A stretch of 64,000 nt of DNA from Saccharothrix deserti (GCF_009769385.1 NZ_VKAB01000001.1:1-64000), one strand, 5' to 3'. Shown: positions 43,063-52,573, numbered from the stretch's first letter. Numbers and translations are program-made. Notes: generated by a model not told the origin, from the letters alone.

Positions 43063-43124
43063 ACTATATGTGGTCTAGACCAGATACGTCAATACCTCAA
43101 AAAGGCCCCATATGGCCTAGACCA
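43063..43124 (-). promoter_or_regulatory. Promoter with two DasR (dre)-like palindromes
   Basis: On the minus strand TTGACG (43092-43087), an 18-bp spacer and TATAGT (43068-43063) form a strong promoter pointing to the AraC gene. The spacer holds TGGTCTAGACCA (43071-43082), the core of the DasR responsive element of Streptomyces (ACTGGTCTAGACCACT). A second near-copy, TGGCCTAGACCA (43113-43124), lies exactly 42 bp away. DasR represses N-acetylglucosamine and chitin genes and several regulators. Confidence 0.7.
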
Positions 43125-43148
43125 TTGTCGATATGTTTCGGCTGTGTG

Positions 43149-43706
43149 TCAGCCCTGTTCCAGGGGCGCTACTCCGAAACCCTCGGAAAACCTTTCGCAC
43201 CAGATCACGACGCTGCGGACCGTCTTCAGGTCGATCCCGGCGGGCACCTCGTAGACCTGGTTGCCCTGATTCGCCTTGAGTTTGCCGAGGTTCGTGAAAC
43301 CGGAGTCGAACGCGGCCTCGGGCGAGTCCGACGGCTTGTCCGACAGGTACACGTAGAGGTCCGGCCCGTCGCTCGTGTCGAGCGCCTCGAACTGGACGGC
43401 GAGCTTGCCGTCGGGCAACCGGACCAGTGTGGCGTTGCCGGTCGTGGTGTAGTCGAGCGAGCGGAACGGCCCGGTGGCCAGCGCGACCGGGCCGGTGGGC
43501 GCGGCCGATGTCGTGGTGGTCGCGACCGCGCTGGACTCCTTCGTCCGAGTCGCGGCGGCCGACGTCGTCGTCGGCGCCGGCACCAGCAACGCCTCGTCGG
43601 CCGTCCGGTCGGTGACCAACCGCCACGGCTGGAACAGGTACAGCCCCACCACCAGGGCGACCACCAGCACGCCTGCCACCCCGATCACCACTACCCGTTT
43701 GGACAT
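43149..43706 (-). CDS. Membrane-anchored DM13-domain protein
   Basis: The 185-residue protein starts at ATG 43706 (MSKRVVVIG). A signal anchor (about 5-26) and a Thr/Ser/Ala-rich linker (about 45-80) lead to a single DM13 domain (about 85-185) with its conserved features GPDLYVYLSD, LGKLKANQGNQVYEVPAG and the Cys in VVIWCERFSEGFGVAPL. DM13 domains are proposed to take part in extracellular redox or electron transfer. The gene stands alone. Confidence 0.8.
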   Translation of the reverse strand: MSKRVVVIGVAGVLVVALVVGLYLFQPWRLVTDRTADEALLVPAPTTTSAAATRTKESSAVATTTTSAAPTGPVALATGPFRSLDYTTTGNATLVRLPDGKLAVQFEALDTSDGPDLYVYLSDKPSDSPEAAFDSGFTNLGKLKANQGNQVYEVPAGIDLKTVRSVVIWCERFSEGFGVAPLEQG

Positions 43707-43825
43707 CTCACGCCTTCCGAAGTCGTCTTCTCCCGACAACTCTGACGAATCGGACGCCGGGTGGCGGCCGAAATCGGGTTACGAAGTTCTGACGCCTTCG
43801 CGGCCGGCGTTGTTAGGGTCGCCGC

Positions 43826-44221
43826 GTGGGTGAACAGGCCGGGCTGGCGATCGTGTGCGCGCTGATGGTGGGCTGCGCCGCGTTCGGACCGTTCCCGCAC
43901 CCGGTGCCGCTGCTGTTCGCGATCGCCGCGGTCGGCGCGGCCAACGCCGCGTTCCCGCTGATGCGCACGTTCGGGTCCGCCCTGCTCGGCGGGGTGGCCG
44001 CGGCGAGCATCGGGCTGGCCGCCGTCCCGTACGTGACCTGCTCCTCGGAGAAGTTCACCGAAGTGTTCACCTGCACGGGTGATGCACCCACCTGGCACAT
44101 GACCGGGGCGGTGCTGGTGGCCGGGCTGTCCGGGGCCGGCCTGGTGCTGGCCCGGGTGCTGGGCACGGCGGTGTTGGAGCGCAGGCTGGCGGCGGTGGAG
44201 CGGCGAGGGGACCGCGAGTGA
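43826..44221 (+). CDS. Membrane protein of unknown function
   Basis: The product has 131 residues from GTG 43826. Four hydrophobic helices are predicted (about 6-22, 26-45, 48-68 and 92-115), with a short exported loop holding two Cys (TCSSEKFTEVFTCTGD) that may form a disulfide. The stop overlaps the start of the HTH_42 gene (GTGA), so they are co-transcribed. Confidence 0.6.
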   Translation: MGEQAGLAIVCALMVGCAAFGPFPHPVPLLFAIAAVGAANAAFPLMRTFGSALLGGVAAASIGLAAVPYVTCSSEKFTEVFTCTGDAPTWHMTGAVLVAGLSGAGLVLARVLGTAVLERRLAAVERRGDRE

Positions 44222-45318
44222 GCGTGACCTGGCGGCAGGTCGCGGCCTGGCGCACCCGCAAGCACAGCCTGGACGTGCGACGACCCGCCGGTGACGCCCT
44301 CGACGTGGTGTCGGAGCTGTGCGGGCTGCACGCGCAGCTGATGTCGTCGGCCGGGGCGACGTTGCGCGCGCGGGTCGACGGGCTCGCCGACGACGCCGTC
44401 GAACGGGCCTTGTGGACCGACCGCACGCTGGTCAAGACGTGGGCGATGCGCGGCACCCTGCACCTGCTGCCCGCCGCCGAGTACCCGCTGTGGCAGGCCG
44501 GGTTCGCCACCTACCGGCACTACCTCAAGCCGGTGTGGCTGCGGAACTTCCACATCACCGCCGAGGAGCTGACCACGCTCATGGACGCCGTGGGCGAGGT
44601 GCTGGAAGACCGTGTGCTGACCCGCGCGGAGCTGGCCGGCGAGGTCGCCGCGCGCACGTCCGCGCACATCGGCGAGAAGCTGCGGGAGAGCTGGGGCGCG
44701 TACCTCAAGCCGGCGGCGTTCCGGGGCGGGCTGGTGTTCGGGCCCGGTGAGGGGCAGTTCGTGCGGTTCACCAGGCCGGACACGTGGCTCGGGGTCGATC
44801 TCGGCGTGCCGGGGGGCGCGGTGGAGGAGATCGCGCTGCGGTTCCTGGCCCAGCAGGGGCCGGCGACCAGGGAGGACTTCGCGCGCTGGTGGGGTGTGAG
44901 CCCGGCCGACGGCGGGCGCGCGTTCAAGGCGTTGGGCGATCGGATCGAGCCCCTGGACGTCGAGGGCGAGACTTATTGGGCGCGGGCGGAGGACGTCGCC
45001 GATTTGCGCGCGGCCAAATCCGTGAAAACGGTTCGCCTTTTGCCGGCGTTCGACCAATACGTCATCGCGGCCACCCGACATGCACCGCAACTTCTCGACG
45101 GAGGGACGCCTGACCGGGTGTACAGGCCGCAGGGATGGCTTTCTCCGGTACTCGTGGTGAACGGATTGATGGCCGGGGTCTGGTCTCAGGAACGCAAGGG
45201 CGGCAAGCTGACCGTCACCGTCGAACCGTTCCGCTCGTTGTCCGTGACGACACGGAAAGCCGTGCTCCGAGAGGTGGACCGAATGGCCGACTCGGTCGAG
45301 GTGCACTGGGCCGATTGA
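44218..45318 (+). CDS. HTH_42 winged-helix protein, AlkZ/YcaQ-like
   Basis: The 366-residue protein matches the winged-helix DNA-binding (HTH_42) family that includes the AlkZ and YcaQ DNA glycosylases. Markers are ELCGLHAQLMSSA near residues 31-43, TLVKTWAMRGTLHLLPAAEY (in part), GATREDFARWWGV-like PATREDFARWWG, and RLLPAFDQYVIA. AlkZ enzymes unhook interstrand cross-links using a QxQ or related motif. Here the corresponding segment is HAQLM, so glycosylase activity is uncertain. Confidence 0.75.
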   Translation: MSVTWRQVAAWRTRKHSLDVRRPAGDALDVVSELCGLHAQLMSSAGATLRARVDGLADDAVERALWTDRTLVKTWAMRGTLHLLPAAEYPLWQAGFATYRHYLKPVWLRNFHITAEELTTLMDAVGEVLEDRVLTRAELAGEVAARTSAHIGEKLRESWGAYLKPAAFRGGLVFGPGEGQFVRFTRPDTWLGVDLGVPGGAVEEIALRFLAQQGPATREDFARWWGVSPADGGRAFKALGDRIEPLDVEGETYWARAEDVADLRAAKSVKTVRLLPAFDQYVIAATRHAPQLLDGGTPDRVYRPQGWLSPVLVVNGLMAGVWSQERKGGKLTVTVEPFRSLSVTTRKAVLREVDRMADSVEVHWAD

Positions 45319-45390
45319 GAACGGCCCGGAGGCGGTACTGTTCAGCCGCTCACCGTTGCGCGACAAGTGCGTTCTGTTAGGAGGCTTGCT

Positions 45391-45771
45391 GTGCGGGTGC
45401 TGTGGGCCACGTGCGGTCTGGCCATCGCGGCCTCGGCCCTGACGGGTGTCCTCATCGGGGTGTACCTCGACGGGGTGAAGGACGAGCAACAGGCCGATAC
45501 GCCGGCCTCGACGTGGATCACCGATCGGCCGTCGACCAGCAGCTCCACCCCACCGCCGAGCAGCTCCACCACCGAGGCGGTGTCCGCGCCGGCGAGCACG
45601 ACCACGACGACGAAGTCCACCACGTCGTCGACGAAGACGTCCGCCCCGCCGCCTCCGCCGCCGCCGACCACCGAGGTGCCGCCGACCGCCGCCACGACCA
45701 CGTCCGTGCGGAGCACCGAGTGGCCGTGCAGCCCGCTCAACCTGTTCCCGCCGCCGTACTGCAACGACTGA
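45391..45771 (+). CDS. Exported Thr/Ser/Pro-rich protein
   Basis: The 126-residue protein starts at GTG 45391 with AGGAGG about 6 bp upstream. A signal anchor (ATCGLAIAASALTGVLIGVYL in part) is followed by a long low-complexity region of Thr, Ser and Pro with a run of seven prolines. It ends with a short tail holding two cysteines (WPCSPLNLFPPPYCND). It is probably a wall-exposed or glycosylated stalk. No domain is recognised. Confidence 0.6.
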   Translation: MRVLWATCGLAIAASALTGVLIGVYLDGVKDEQQADTPASTWITDRPSTSSSTPPPSSSTTEAVSAPASTTTTTKSTTSSTKTSAPPPPPPPTTEVPPTAATTTSVRSTEWPCSPLNLFPPPYCND

Positions 45772-45854
45772 GCGCCCCGGAACGACCGGGCCGTTCAACC
45801 GAGCCGAAACCCTCGCGTCCCCGCGTGGCAACGTCGGGCGAGCAGCCTGGGCGT

Positions 45855-46988
45855 ATGGACACCACACCGAAGACCTGGAGACTGCGCGTCGAGCTGGACG
45901 ACAGTCCCGGCGCCCTGGCCCGGGTGACCATCCGGCTCGCGGCGCAGGACTGCAACGTGCTCGCGCTGTCCGTGATCCCGGTGCCGGACGGCGTCATCGA
46001 CGAGCTGGTGGTGCGCGCCGCGCCCGGCCTGCTGCCCGCGGACCTGGTGGACGCGGTGCGCGCCGAGGGCGGCCGGTGCGTGGGCATCACGGCCGCCGAC
46101 ATGCGCGACCTGGTGGACGGGCCGACCGCCGCACTGCGCGCAGCCGGGCACGCCATGCGCGACCCAGGCGCCGTGTGCGACGCCCTGCGCGCCGTACTGG
46201 CCGCCGACTCGGTGGTGATCGAGCCGGACGCGTCGGTCGTGCCCAACGCGTCGGACCTGTCGGACGACGCGACCTCGCCCGCGACGCCGGAGGCGGCGCG
46301 ATCCAATACCTCCCGGCTCGTGACGCGGGACGGGATGGTCGTTCTCGCGCGCCGCGGCTGGGCGCCGTTCACGCAGGTCGAGCTGGCCCGCGGGCAGGCG
46401 TTGATCGACCTGCTGTCCGACGAGGGCGTGGCGACGCCGCAGCCGACCGCGCTGCTGACCGACGACGGCATGGCGGTGGTCCTGCGGCCGGGACGCGCGG
46501 GCGACGAGGAGGCGGTGGCCGAGCTGCACTCCCGGTGCTCGATGGGCACCCTGTTCAACCGCTACCACTCGGGTATGCGGACCGTGCCGAGGCGTTGGCT
46601 GCACCGGCTGCTCAGCCCGCCGCGCGGGACCACCGTGGTCGCCCAGTGCGCGGACCGCGTGGTGGCGATGGGTCAGCTCATCCCGATGTCCACTCCGGAC
46701 AGCGCCGAGGTGTCGTTGCTGGTCGAGGACGGCTGGCAGGGTCGTGGCGTGGGCACCGCGCTGCTCGGCGCGCTGGCCGGCGCGGCACGGGCGGGCGGAC
46801 ACCGCGAACTGGTCGGCTGGTGCCTGCCCGCCGAGACCGGTCTGGTGCGCACCGCGGCCCGCGCCGGACTGCCGACCTCGGTGCGCCGGGAGGACGGGTT
46901 GCTGCGGGTCTCGATCACTCCCGGTGGTCCGCGGATCGCTGTCCCCGGTCGGGTTGGGAGCGCTCCCCGACAGATTGCCTCCGGCTAA
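45855..46988 (+). CDS. ACT-domain-regulated GNAT acetyltransferase
   Basis: The product has 377 residues from ATG 45855. The N-terminal ACT domain (about 5-80, RLRVELDDSPGALARVTIRLAAQDCNV in part) binds amino acids. The C-terminal GNAT domain (about 205-345) has the acetyl-CoA loop GWQGRGVGTALL. Amino-acid-regulated ACT-GNAT lysine acetyltransferases are known in actinobacteria, where asparagine or cysteine tunes protein acetylation. A CebR-type box lies inside the last codons, so binding there by the next gene product could affect transcription through this gene. Confidence 0.82.
   Translation: MDTTPKTWRLRVELDDSPGALARVTIRLAAQDCNVLALSVIPVPDGVIDELVVRAAPGLLPADLVDAVRAEGGRCVGITAADMRDLVDGPTAALRAAGHAMRDPGAVCDALRAVLAADSVVIEPDASVVPNASDLSDDATSPATPEAARSNTSRLVTRDGMVVLARRGWAPFTQVELARGQALIDLLSDEGVATPQPTALLTDDGMAVVLRPGRAGDEEAVAELHSRCSMGTLFNRYHSGMRTVPRRWLHRLLSPPRGTTVVAQCADRVVAMGQLIPMSTPDSAEVSLLVEDGWQGRGVGTALLGALAGAARAGGHRELVGWCLPAETGLVRTAARAGLPTSVRREDGLLRVSITPGGPRIAVPGRVGSAPRQIASG
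46955..46968. promoter_or_regulatory. CebR-type operator upstream of the LacI-family gene
   Basis: TGGGAGCGCTCCCC differs at one base from the Streptomyces CebR box TGGGAGCGCTCCCA. It ends 58 bp before GTG 47027 and lies inside the end of the acetyltransferase gene, suiting autoregulation. Confidence 0.75.
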
Positions 46989-47026
46989 GCTGGGTCTCGT
47001 ATGGCGATCGTCGAGGAGTGGTGCTC

Positions 47027-48058
47027 GTGTCCGTTCAGTCGCACCCAGGCGCACGGCCCACGCTGGAGGACGTAGCGGCGAAGGCCGGCGTTTCCCGTGC
47101 GACGGCGTCACGGGTGCTCAACGCGTCACCGAGGGTGAGCCCGGAGGCCCACGAAGCGGTGACGGCGGCGGTGCTGGAGCTGGGTTACCAGCCGAACCAG
47201 GCCGCGCGGGCGCTCGTGACGAAGCGGTCCGGCGCGGTTGCGGTGTTGTTCTCCGAGCCCGAGCCGAAGATCTTCGACGATCCGCACTTCGCCTGGCTGA
47301 TCCGTTCGGCGGCCCGGTCGCTGGCCGACGCGGACGTGCAGATGGTGCTGATGCTGGTGCACTCCCCGCAGGACCAGGCGCGGGCCGAGCGGTTCCTGGC
47401 CGGCGGGCACGTGGACGGCGCGATGTTGTTCGCGCCGCACAAGGGCGATCAACTGCCGACGATCGCCCGCAAGCTGCCGCTGCCGGTGGTGTACGCGGGG
47501 CGGCCGTGGGGTTCGCTGCGCGGGCTGCACCTGGTGGACCACGACAACGAGGGCGGCGGGCTGCTCGGCACCGAGCACCTGATCTCGTTGGGGCGCAAGA
47601 GGATCGTGTCGATCACCGGGCCGTTGGACGAGCACTCGGCGATGGACCGGCTGTCCGGGTGGCGGACGGCGGTCGGCGCGGACGACGAGATGACGGCGTT
47701 GCTGACCGAGGACGGCGGCTTCTCCCGTGACGGCGGGAAGCGGGCGATGGAGAAGCTGCTCGCCAGGGTGCCGGACCTCGACGCGGCGTTCGTGGCGTCC
47801 GACCACATGGCGGCGGGCGTGCTGGACGCGTTGCGCGAGGCGGGCAAGCGGGTGCCGGAGGACGTCGCCGTGGTCGGGTTCGACAACCACCCGATGATCG
47901 CGCCGCACACGTCGCCGCCGTTGACCAGCGTGCAGCAGGACACGAGCGCGCAGGTGCGGCACATGGTGACCCACCTGCTCCGGCTCCTGCGCGGCGAGAC
48001 GATCCGGGCGCGGCGAGAGGTGCTGCCGACGGTGTTGGTCCGCCGCGAGTCCGCGTAG
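47027..48058 (+). CDS. cebR: LacI-family repressor, CebR-like
   Basis: The 343-residue protein starts at GTG 47027 with GAGGAG at 47013-47018. The LacI helix-turn-helix and hinge are at about residues 12-60 (TLEDVAAKAGVSRATASRVLN in part). A periplasmic-binding-like effector domain follows (AVLFSEPEPKIFDDPHF, GHVDGAMLFAPH and VAVVGFDNHPMIAPHTSPPLTSV in part). CebR represses cellobiose/cello-oligosaccharide uptake and bglC until cellobiose binds. Boxes of the right type lie upstream of this gene and of cebE, 5-7 kb away. Confidence 0.85.
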   Translation: MSVQSHPGARPTLEDVAAKAGVSRATASRVLNASPRVSPEAHEAVTAAVLELGYQPNQAARALVTKRSGAVAVLFSEPEPKIFDDPHFAWLIRSAARSLADADVQMVLMLVHSPQDQARAERFLAGGHVDGAMLFAPHKGDQLPTIARKLPLPVVYAGRPWGSLRGLHLVDHDNEGGGLLGTEHLISLGRKRIVSITGPLDEHSAMDRLSGWRTAVGADDEMTALLTEDGGFSRDGGKRAMEKLLARVPDLDAAFVASDHMAAGVLDALREAGKRVPEDVAVVGFDNHPMIAPHTSPPLTSVQQDTSAQVRHMVTHLLRLLRGETIRARREVLPTVLVRRESA

Positions 48059-48081
48059 CGGCGTCCCACGACCACGGCGTC

Positions 48082-48762
48082 GTGGCGAAACTCAAGGATC
48101 AACGGGCGCGCCGGATCACCGCCGACTGGGCGGCGCTGTTCCCGGAGTTCTCGGTGTGGCGGCCGTTGCGGCTGCTGCGCCGGATCGGGCCCGTGCTGCA
48201 GGGGATCTCCCTGGAACGGACCGTATCGGCCGAGCGGTACAGCCCTACCGCGCACGTGCACTCGCTGGCGCGGGAGTTCCCGGTGATCTCGCTGTCGTTG
48301 GCGCATCACCTGCACCCGACCGTCCAGGGCCGGGACGAGATCGACGTCGACCGGCACGAGCTGGAGTTCCGCGCGGCGGCGGTCCGTCTCGAAGAGCGGA
48401 GCACGCTGCCGCTGCGGCGGTGGCCCGATCTGGCGGAGATCGTGCACGCGTACCGGGCGGCCGCGGTCGGAGCCCGGCAGGGACGGCTGCCCGCGGGGGT
48501 CGTGGAACTCGAAGACTGCGTGCTCGTGCCGGCGGCGGCCGGTGAGCGGGCGCTCGCAGGCGAAAGCCTGCGGTTCGTGGTGGAGACAGCGCGGCGGTGG
48601 TCCAAGTACGAGGCTCCCACCGGGTGGTCGGACACGCGGGAGTGGCTGGACTGGCTGGAGGCCCGCGTCGACGATCCGACCGACCTGATGGCGGTGGTCG
48701 ACGAGCAGGTGACCGGACATGGGCTGTCGGGGGTCGGCACGACCGGCCTACGCCGTGCGTGA
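48082..48762 (+). CDS. Uncharacterised 226-residue protein
   Basis: GTG 48082 opens 24 bp after cebR, with no strong ribosome site. The protein is soluble, rich in Arg and Leu, and shows no known domain. Features include ADWAALFPEFSVWRPLRLLRRIGPVL (in part), SLSLAHHLHPTVQGRDEIDVD (in part) and a Trp-rich C-terminal part (ARRWSKYEAPTGWSDTREWLDWLE in part). It may be co-transcribed with cebR. Confidence 0.6.
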   Translation: MAKLKDQRARRITADWAALFPEFSVWRPLRLLRRIGPVLQGISLERTVSAERYSPTAHVHSLAREFPVISLSLAHHLHPTVQGRDEIDVDRHELEFRAAAVRLEERSTLPLRRWPDLAEIVHAYRAAAVGARQGRLPAGVVELEDCVLVPAAAGERALAGESLRFVVETARRWSKYEAPTGWSDTREWLDWLEARVDDPTDLMAVVDEQVTGHGLSGVGTTGLRRA

Positions 48763-48830
48763 ACGTCGGCTCCGCCCAGAAGCGCTTCGGCAGCGGAATA
48801 CGGTGCGTCCCCTCACAGGTTGTCGCCGAC

Positions 48831-49262
48831 ATGACCGACACTCTCTTCGACCCGTACGCGTTACTCGCGCGAAGCCGGATCGGCGTGCTCGCGACGATCA
48901 AGTCCGACGGCCGCCCGCAGCTCTCACCGGTCATGCCCGCCTTCGACCGGGACGCCGGCGTCATCCGCGTGTCGACGACCGAGGGGACCGCCAAGGTCGC
49001 GAACCTGCGCCGGGACCCGCGGGCCACGCTGGAGGTGACCAGCGCGAACGGCTGGGAGTGGGCCACCGTCGAAGGCGTGGCCACGCTCGTCGGGCCGGGA
49101 ACCGACCCGAACGGCCCCGAGGTCCAGGCGCTGGTGGACTACTACCGCGTCGCCGCAGGCGAGCACCCCGACTGGGACGAGTACCGGTCGGTCATGGTGT
49201 CCGATCGGCGGGTGTTGATCACGATGACGGTCGACAAGGTGTACGGCTCCAAGGTCGGCTGA
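48831..49262 (+). CDS. PPOX-class F420-dependent oxidoreductase
   Basis: The 143-residue split-barrel protein starts at ATG 48831 (MTDTLFDPYALLARSRIGVLATI). The family pattern GRPQLSPVMPAF, KVANLRRDPRATLEV and WATVEGVATLVG is clear. Members of this small size use F420 or FMN; the substrate is not known. A strong terminator follows. Confidence 0.82.
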   Translation: MTDTLFDPYALLARSRIGVLATIKSDGRPQLSPVMPAFDRDAGVIRVSTTEGTAKVANLRRDPRATLEVTSANGWEWATVEGVATLVGPGTDPNGPEVQALVDYYRVAAGEHPDWDEYRSVMVSDRRVLITMTVDKVYGSKVG

Positions 49263-49271
49263 CGGGTGCGC

Positions 49272-49304
49272 GGCGGTCGGGGGCGGACCGTGCCCCCGAC
49301 CGCC
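49272..49304. terminator. Bidirectional terminator between the PPOX gene and bglC
   Basis: Perfect 13-bp arms ggcggtcgggggc (49272-49284) and gcccccgaccgcc (49292-49304). Confidence 0.85.
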
Positions 49305-49309
49305 ACCGG

Positions 49310-50728
49310 TCACGTCACGTCGTAGCCGCGGGCGGGAACGGCGTTGGCGCCGATCACCTTCGCCAGCGTCCGACCGCTGCGCTTCACCGTCCGCACCTGC
49401 GTGTCGTAGTCCACGTGCACGATGCCGAACCGCTGGCTGTACCCCGCCGCCCACTCGAAGTTGTCCAGCAGCGACCACGCGAAGTACCCGCGCACGTCGA
49501 CCCCCGCCGCGATGGCCTTGTGCACCGCGCGCAGGTGGTCGACCAGGTACCTGGTCCGCGCCTCGTCCACCACCTCCCCGTCCTCCACCACGTCGGGGAA
49601 CGCCGAGCCGTTCTCGGTGATCACCAACGGCAGGCCGACATCGCGCTGGAGCCGTTCCAGCAGCTCGGTCAGCCCCCGTGCGTCGACCTCCCAGCCGAAC
49701 CCGGTGACCTCACCGCGCGCCGGCAGGAACTCCACGCCCCGCAGGCCCGGGAACGGCCCGCCGGTCACCACCGACGGATCGGCGGCGACCGCGACACGGG
49801 TCGGGCTGTAGTAGTTCACGCCCATCCAGTCGATCGGCGTGGCGATCACGTCGAGGTCGCCGTCCCGCACCACCGACGTCCAGTCGCCCAGCCACGCGGT
49901 GTCCTCGATGACGTCCTGCGGGTAGCCGCGGCCGCCCAGCGGGTCGAGGAAGAGCCGGTTCTGCAGACCGTCGACCTTGCGGGCCGCGTCCAGCGACGCG
50001 TCGTCGTCCACCCAGATCGAGCAGAAGTTCAGCACGATGGAGAACCGGTGGTCGGCAGGCGCCTGCGCGCGCATCGCCTGCACCGCCAGGCCGTGCCCGA
50101 GCATGAGGTGGTGCGCGGCCTCCAGCGACGCCTTCGGGTCGACCACCCCCGGCGCGTGGATGCCGTTGGCGTACCCGAGGAACGCCGAGCACCACGGCTC
50201 GTTCAACGTGGTCCACAGCTGCACCCGGTCGGCCAGGTGCTCGTGCGCCAACGCCGCGTACTCGGCGAACCGGTACGCGGTATCGCGGTTGCGCCACCCG
50301 CCGTTGTCCTCCAGCGCCTGCGGGAGGTCCCAGTGGTACAGCGTGGCCACCGGCTGGATGCCGCGACCCAGCAGCTCGTCCACCAACCGGTCGTAGAACG
50401 CCAGTCCCCTGGGTTCCACGCGGCCCGCGCCGAGCGGCTGGATCCGCGGCCACGCCAGCGAGAACCGGTACGCGCCCAACCCCAGCTCCGCCATCAGGCC
50501 GACGTCGTCGGGGTAGCGGTGGTAGTGCTCGCACGCCGGGTCGCCGGTGTCGCCGCCGAGCACGGCCCCCGGTTTCGCCGCGAACGTGTCCCAAATGGAC
50601 GGTCCGCGACCGTCCACAGTGGTCGCACCCTCGATCTGGAAGGACGCCGTCGCCGCTCCCCACAGGAAATCCGGCGGGAAGCGCAGCAGGTCCCGCCCGA
50701 CCTCGGTGTCCGGGTCGGTTGTCGTCAT
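49310..50728 (-). CDS. bglC: Family GH1 beta-glucosidase
   Basis: The 472-residue protein has the GH1 N-terminal signature [15 protein letters not shown], acid/base E177 in TLNEP, nucleophile E372 in ITENG and the sugar-binding [18 protein letters not shown] (in part). There is no signal peptide, so it hydrolyses imported cellobiose or cello-oligosaccharides in the cytoplasm. It is the last gene of cebE-cebF-cebG-bglC; the cebG stop lies 7 bp upstream of its start. The order matches the Streptomyces cellobiose operon. Confidence 0.95.
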   Translation of the reverse strand: MTTTDPDTEVGRDLLRFPPDFLWGAATASFQIEGATTVDGRGPSIWDTFAAKPGAVLGGDTGDPACEHYHRYPDDVGLMAELGLGAYRFSLAWPRIQPLGAGRVEPRGLAFYDRLVDELLGRGIQPVATLYHWDLPQALEDNGGWRNRDTAYRFAEYAALAHEHLADRVQLWTTLNEPWCSAFLGYANGIHAPGVVDPKASLEAAHHLMLGHGLAVQAMRAQAPADHRFSIVLNFCSIWVDDDASLDAARKVDGLQNRLFLDPLGGRGYPQDVIEDTAWLGDWTSVVRDGDLDVIATPIDWMGVNYYSPTRVAVAADPSVVTGGPFPGLRGVEFLPARGEVTGFGWEVDARGLTELLERLQRDVGLPLVITENGSAFPDVVEDGEVVDEARTRYLVDHLRAVHKAIAAGVDVRGYFAWSLLDNFEWAAGYSQRFGIVHVDYDTQVRTVKRSGRTLAKVIGANAVPARGYDVT

Positions 50729-50735
50729 AGCGAAG

Positions 50736-51593
50736 TCACCCCTTCACAGCGCCCTGCATGATCCCGCCGACGATCTGCCGTGCCAGCAGGATGAAGATCC
50801 CCACCACCGGCAGCACCGCGAGCGACGCGCCGGAGAGCATGAGCGAGTAGTCCGTGTAGTAACCGCTGGCCAACGTCGACAACGCCACCTGCACCGTGGG
50901 GCTGTCGTTGGGGTCCAGCACGATCAGCGGCCAGAAGAAGTCGTTCCACGCGGTCATGAACGTGAACATGCCCATCACCGCCGCCTGCGGTCGCACGGCC
51001 GGGAACGCCACGTGCCAGAACGTGCGCAGCACCGAGCAGCCGTCCACCCGTGCCGCCTCGATCAGCTCGTACGGCACGGACTCCTCGCACGCCTGCCGCA
51101 TCCAGAACACCGAGAACGCGCCGATCAACGCGGGCACGATCACCGCCTGCAGCGTGCCGTACCAGTCGAGGTCGGACATCAGCATGTACAGCGGGATGAC
51201 GCCCAGCTGCGTGGGCACCATCGACGTGCCGACCACGATCAGGAACAGCGAGTTGCCACCGCGGAACCGCAGCCGGGCGAACGCGAACCCGGCCAGCGTG
51301 CCCAGCACGACGTTGCTCAACGCCACCGTGCCCGCGACCACCAGCGAGTTCTGCATGGCGAGCCAGAAGTCGACGGTGTCGAACACCCTGGTCAGGTTGT
51401 CGATCAGGTTCCCGCCCGGCACCAGCGACGGCACCGCGTCGCCCAACGCCGAGTTGTCCTTGCTGGCGATCAGGAACGAGTAGTACAGCGGGAACACCGA
51501 GGCGAGCAGGATCACCACCAGCACCGCGTAGGCGAGCGGCCCGGCGTGCATCAGCCGTTTCGACGCTCGTTTCGACGTGAGCACGCGCCTCAC
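50736..51593 (-). CDS. cebG: Cellobiose-type ABC permease, MalG class
   Basis: The product has 285 residues from GTG 51593, whose GTGA overlaps the cebF stop. Six membrane segments are predicted; the EAA loop is [28 protein letters not shown] (in part). It pairs with CebF. The ATPase is not encoded here, as in Streptomyces, where the shared MsiK serves CebEFG. Confidence 0.88.
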   Translation of the reverse strand: MRRVLTSKRASKRLMHAGPLAYAVLVVILLASVFPLYYSFLIASKDNSALGDAVPSLVPGGNLIDNLTRVFDTVDFWLAMQNSLVVAGTVALSNVVLGTLAGFAFARLRFRGGNSLFLIVVGTSMVPTQLGVIPLYMLMSDLDWYGTLQAVIVPALIGAFSVFWMRQACEESVPYELIEAARVDGCSVLRTFWHVAFPAVRPQAAVMGMFTFMTAWNDFFWPLIVLDPNDSPTVQVALSTLASGYYTDYSLMLSGASLAVLPVVGIFILLARQIVGGIMQGAVKG

Positions 51594-52573
51594 CCCTTCG
51601 ACGCGATGCGCCGCGCCACCGTGAAGTTCACGACCGCGACCACGAGGATCAACAGGAACAGCACCCACGCGATGGCCGACGAGTAGCCGGCGTCGAACAG
51701 CCGGAAACCCTTCTCGTACAGGTACATCACCAGGGTCTGGAACTGCCGGTCGTCACCGCCGGTGCCGGTGGCCGTGCCGCCCGGGTCGAACAGCTGCGGC
51801 TCCACGAACAGCTGCATACCGCCGATCGTCGACACGATGACGGTGAACAGGATCGTCGGCCGGATGCTGGGCACGGTGATCGACCAGAACACCCGCCAGC
51901 GCGAAGCGCCGTCCAGCATCGCCGACTCGCACATGTCCTTGGGCACCGACTGCATCGCGGCCAGGTAGATCAGCGCGTTGTAGCCGGTCCACCGCCACAT
52001 GACCATCGAGCTGATCGCCAGGTGGGAGGCCCACGTCTCGGCGCGCCAGTCGACCGGGTCGATGCCGACCACGCCGAGCAGGGCGTTGACGACGCCGAAA
52101 TCGCGGCCGAACAGCTGCGCGAACACCAGCGCCACCGCGGCCACCGAGATGACGTTGGGCAGCAGCACGCCCGCCCGCCAGAACGCCCGGCCGCGCAGGC
52201 CGCGGTCCAGCAGGGCGGCCAGGCCGAGCGCGGCGAACAGCTGCGGGACGGTGGACAGCAGGAACAGGCTGACCGTGTTGCCCAGGGCGTTCCAGAAGTT
52301 CTTGTCGGACAGCAGCTCGGTGTAGTTGTCCAGGCCGGTGAAGCCCTGGTCGCCGTCGATGAGCTGCCACTCGTGCAGCGACACCCAGGCGGTGAACAGC
52401 AGCGGGTAGAGCCCGAAGACGCCGAACACCACGAAGAACGGCGCGATGATCAGATACGGCGTGTACTTCGTGTCCAATCGACCGAGCTTGTCCCGCCACG
52501 ACAGGCGCTCCGCCGACGGCGGGACGGGCTGCGTGCCCCGTCCCGCCGTCGTCCGCTCCGGTGCGACCGTCAC
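51590..52573 (-). CDS. cebF: Cellobiose-type ABC permease, MalF class
   Basis: The 327-residue protein starts at GTG 52573, overlapping the cebE stop. Six helices are predicted (from YLIIAPFFVVFGVFGLYPLLF in part). The EAA loop is CESAMLDGASRWRVFWSITVPSIRP (in part). It contacts an ATPase encoded elsewhere. Confidence 0.88.
   Translation of the reverse strand: MTVAPERTTAGRGTQPVPPSAERLSWRDKLGRLDTKYTPYLIIAPFFVVFGVFGLYPLLFTAWVSLHEWQLIDGDQGFTGLDNYTELLSDKNFWNALGNTVSLFLLSTVPQLFAALGLAALLDRGLRGRAFWRAGVLLPNVISVAAVALVFAQLFGRDFGVVNALLGVVGIDPVDWRAETWASHLAISSMVMWRWTGYNALIYLAAMQSVPKDMCESAMLDGASRWRVFWSITVPSIRPTILFTVIVSTIGGMQLFVEPQLFDPGGTATGTGGDDRQFQTLVMYLYEKGFRLFDAGYSSAIAWVLFLLILVVAVVNFTVARRIASKG

Noticed and set aside
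46076..48058. A long 660-codon frame that would extend the LacI protein backwards into the acetyltransferase gene
   Set aside because: The extension is out of frame with the ACT-GNAT protein and has antisense-like composition. GTG 47027 has a good ribosome site and the normal LacI N-terminus.
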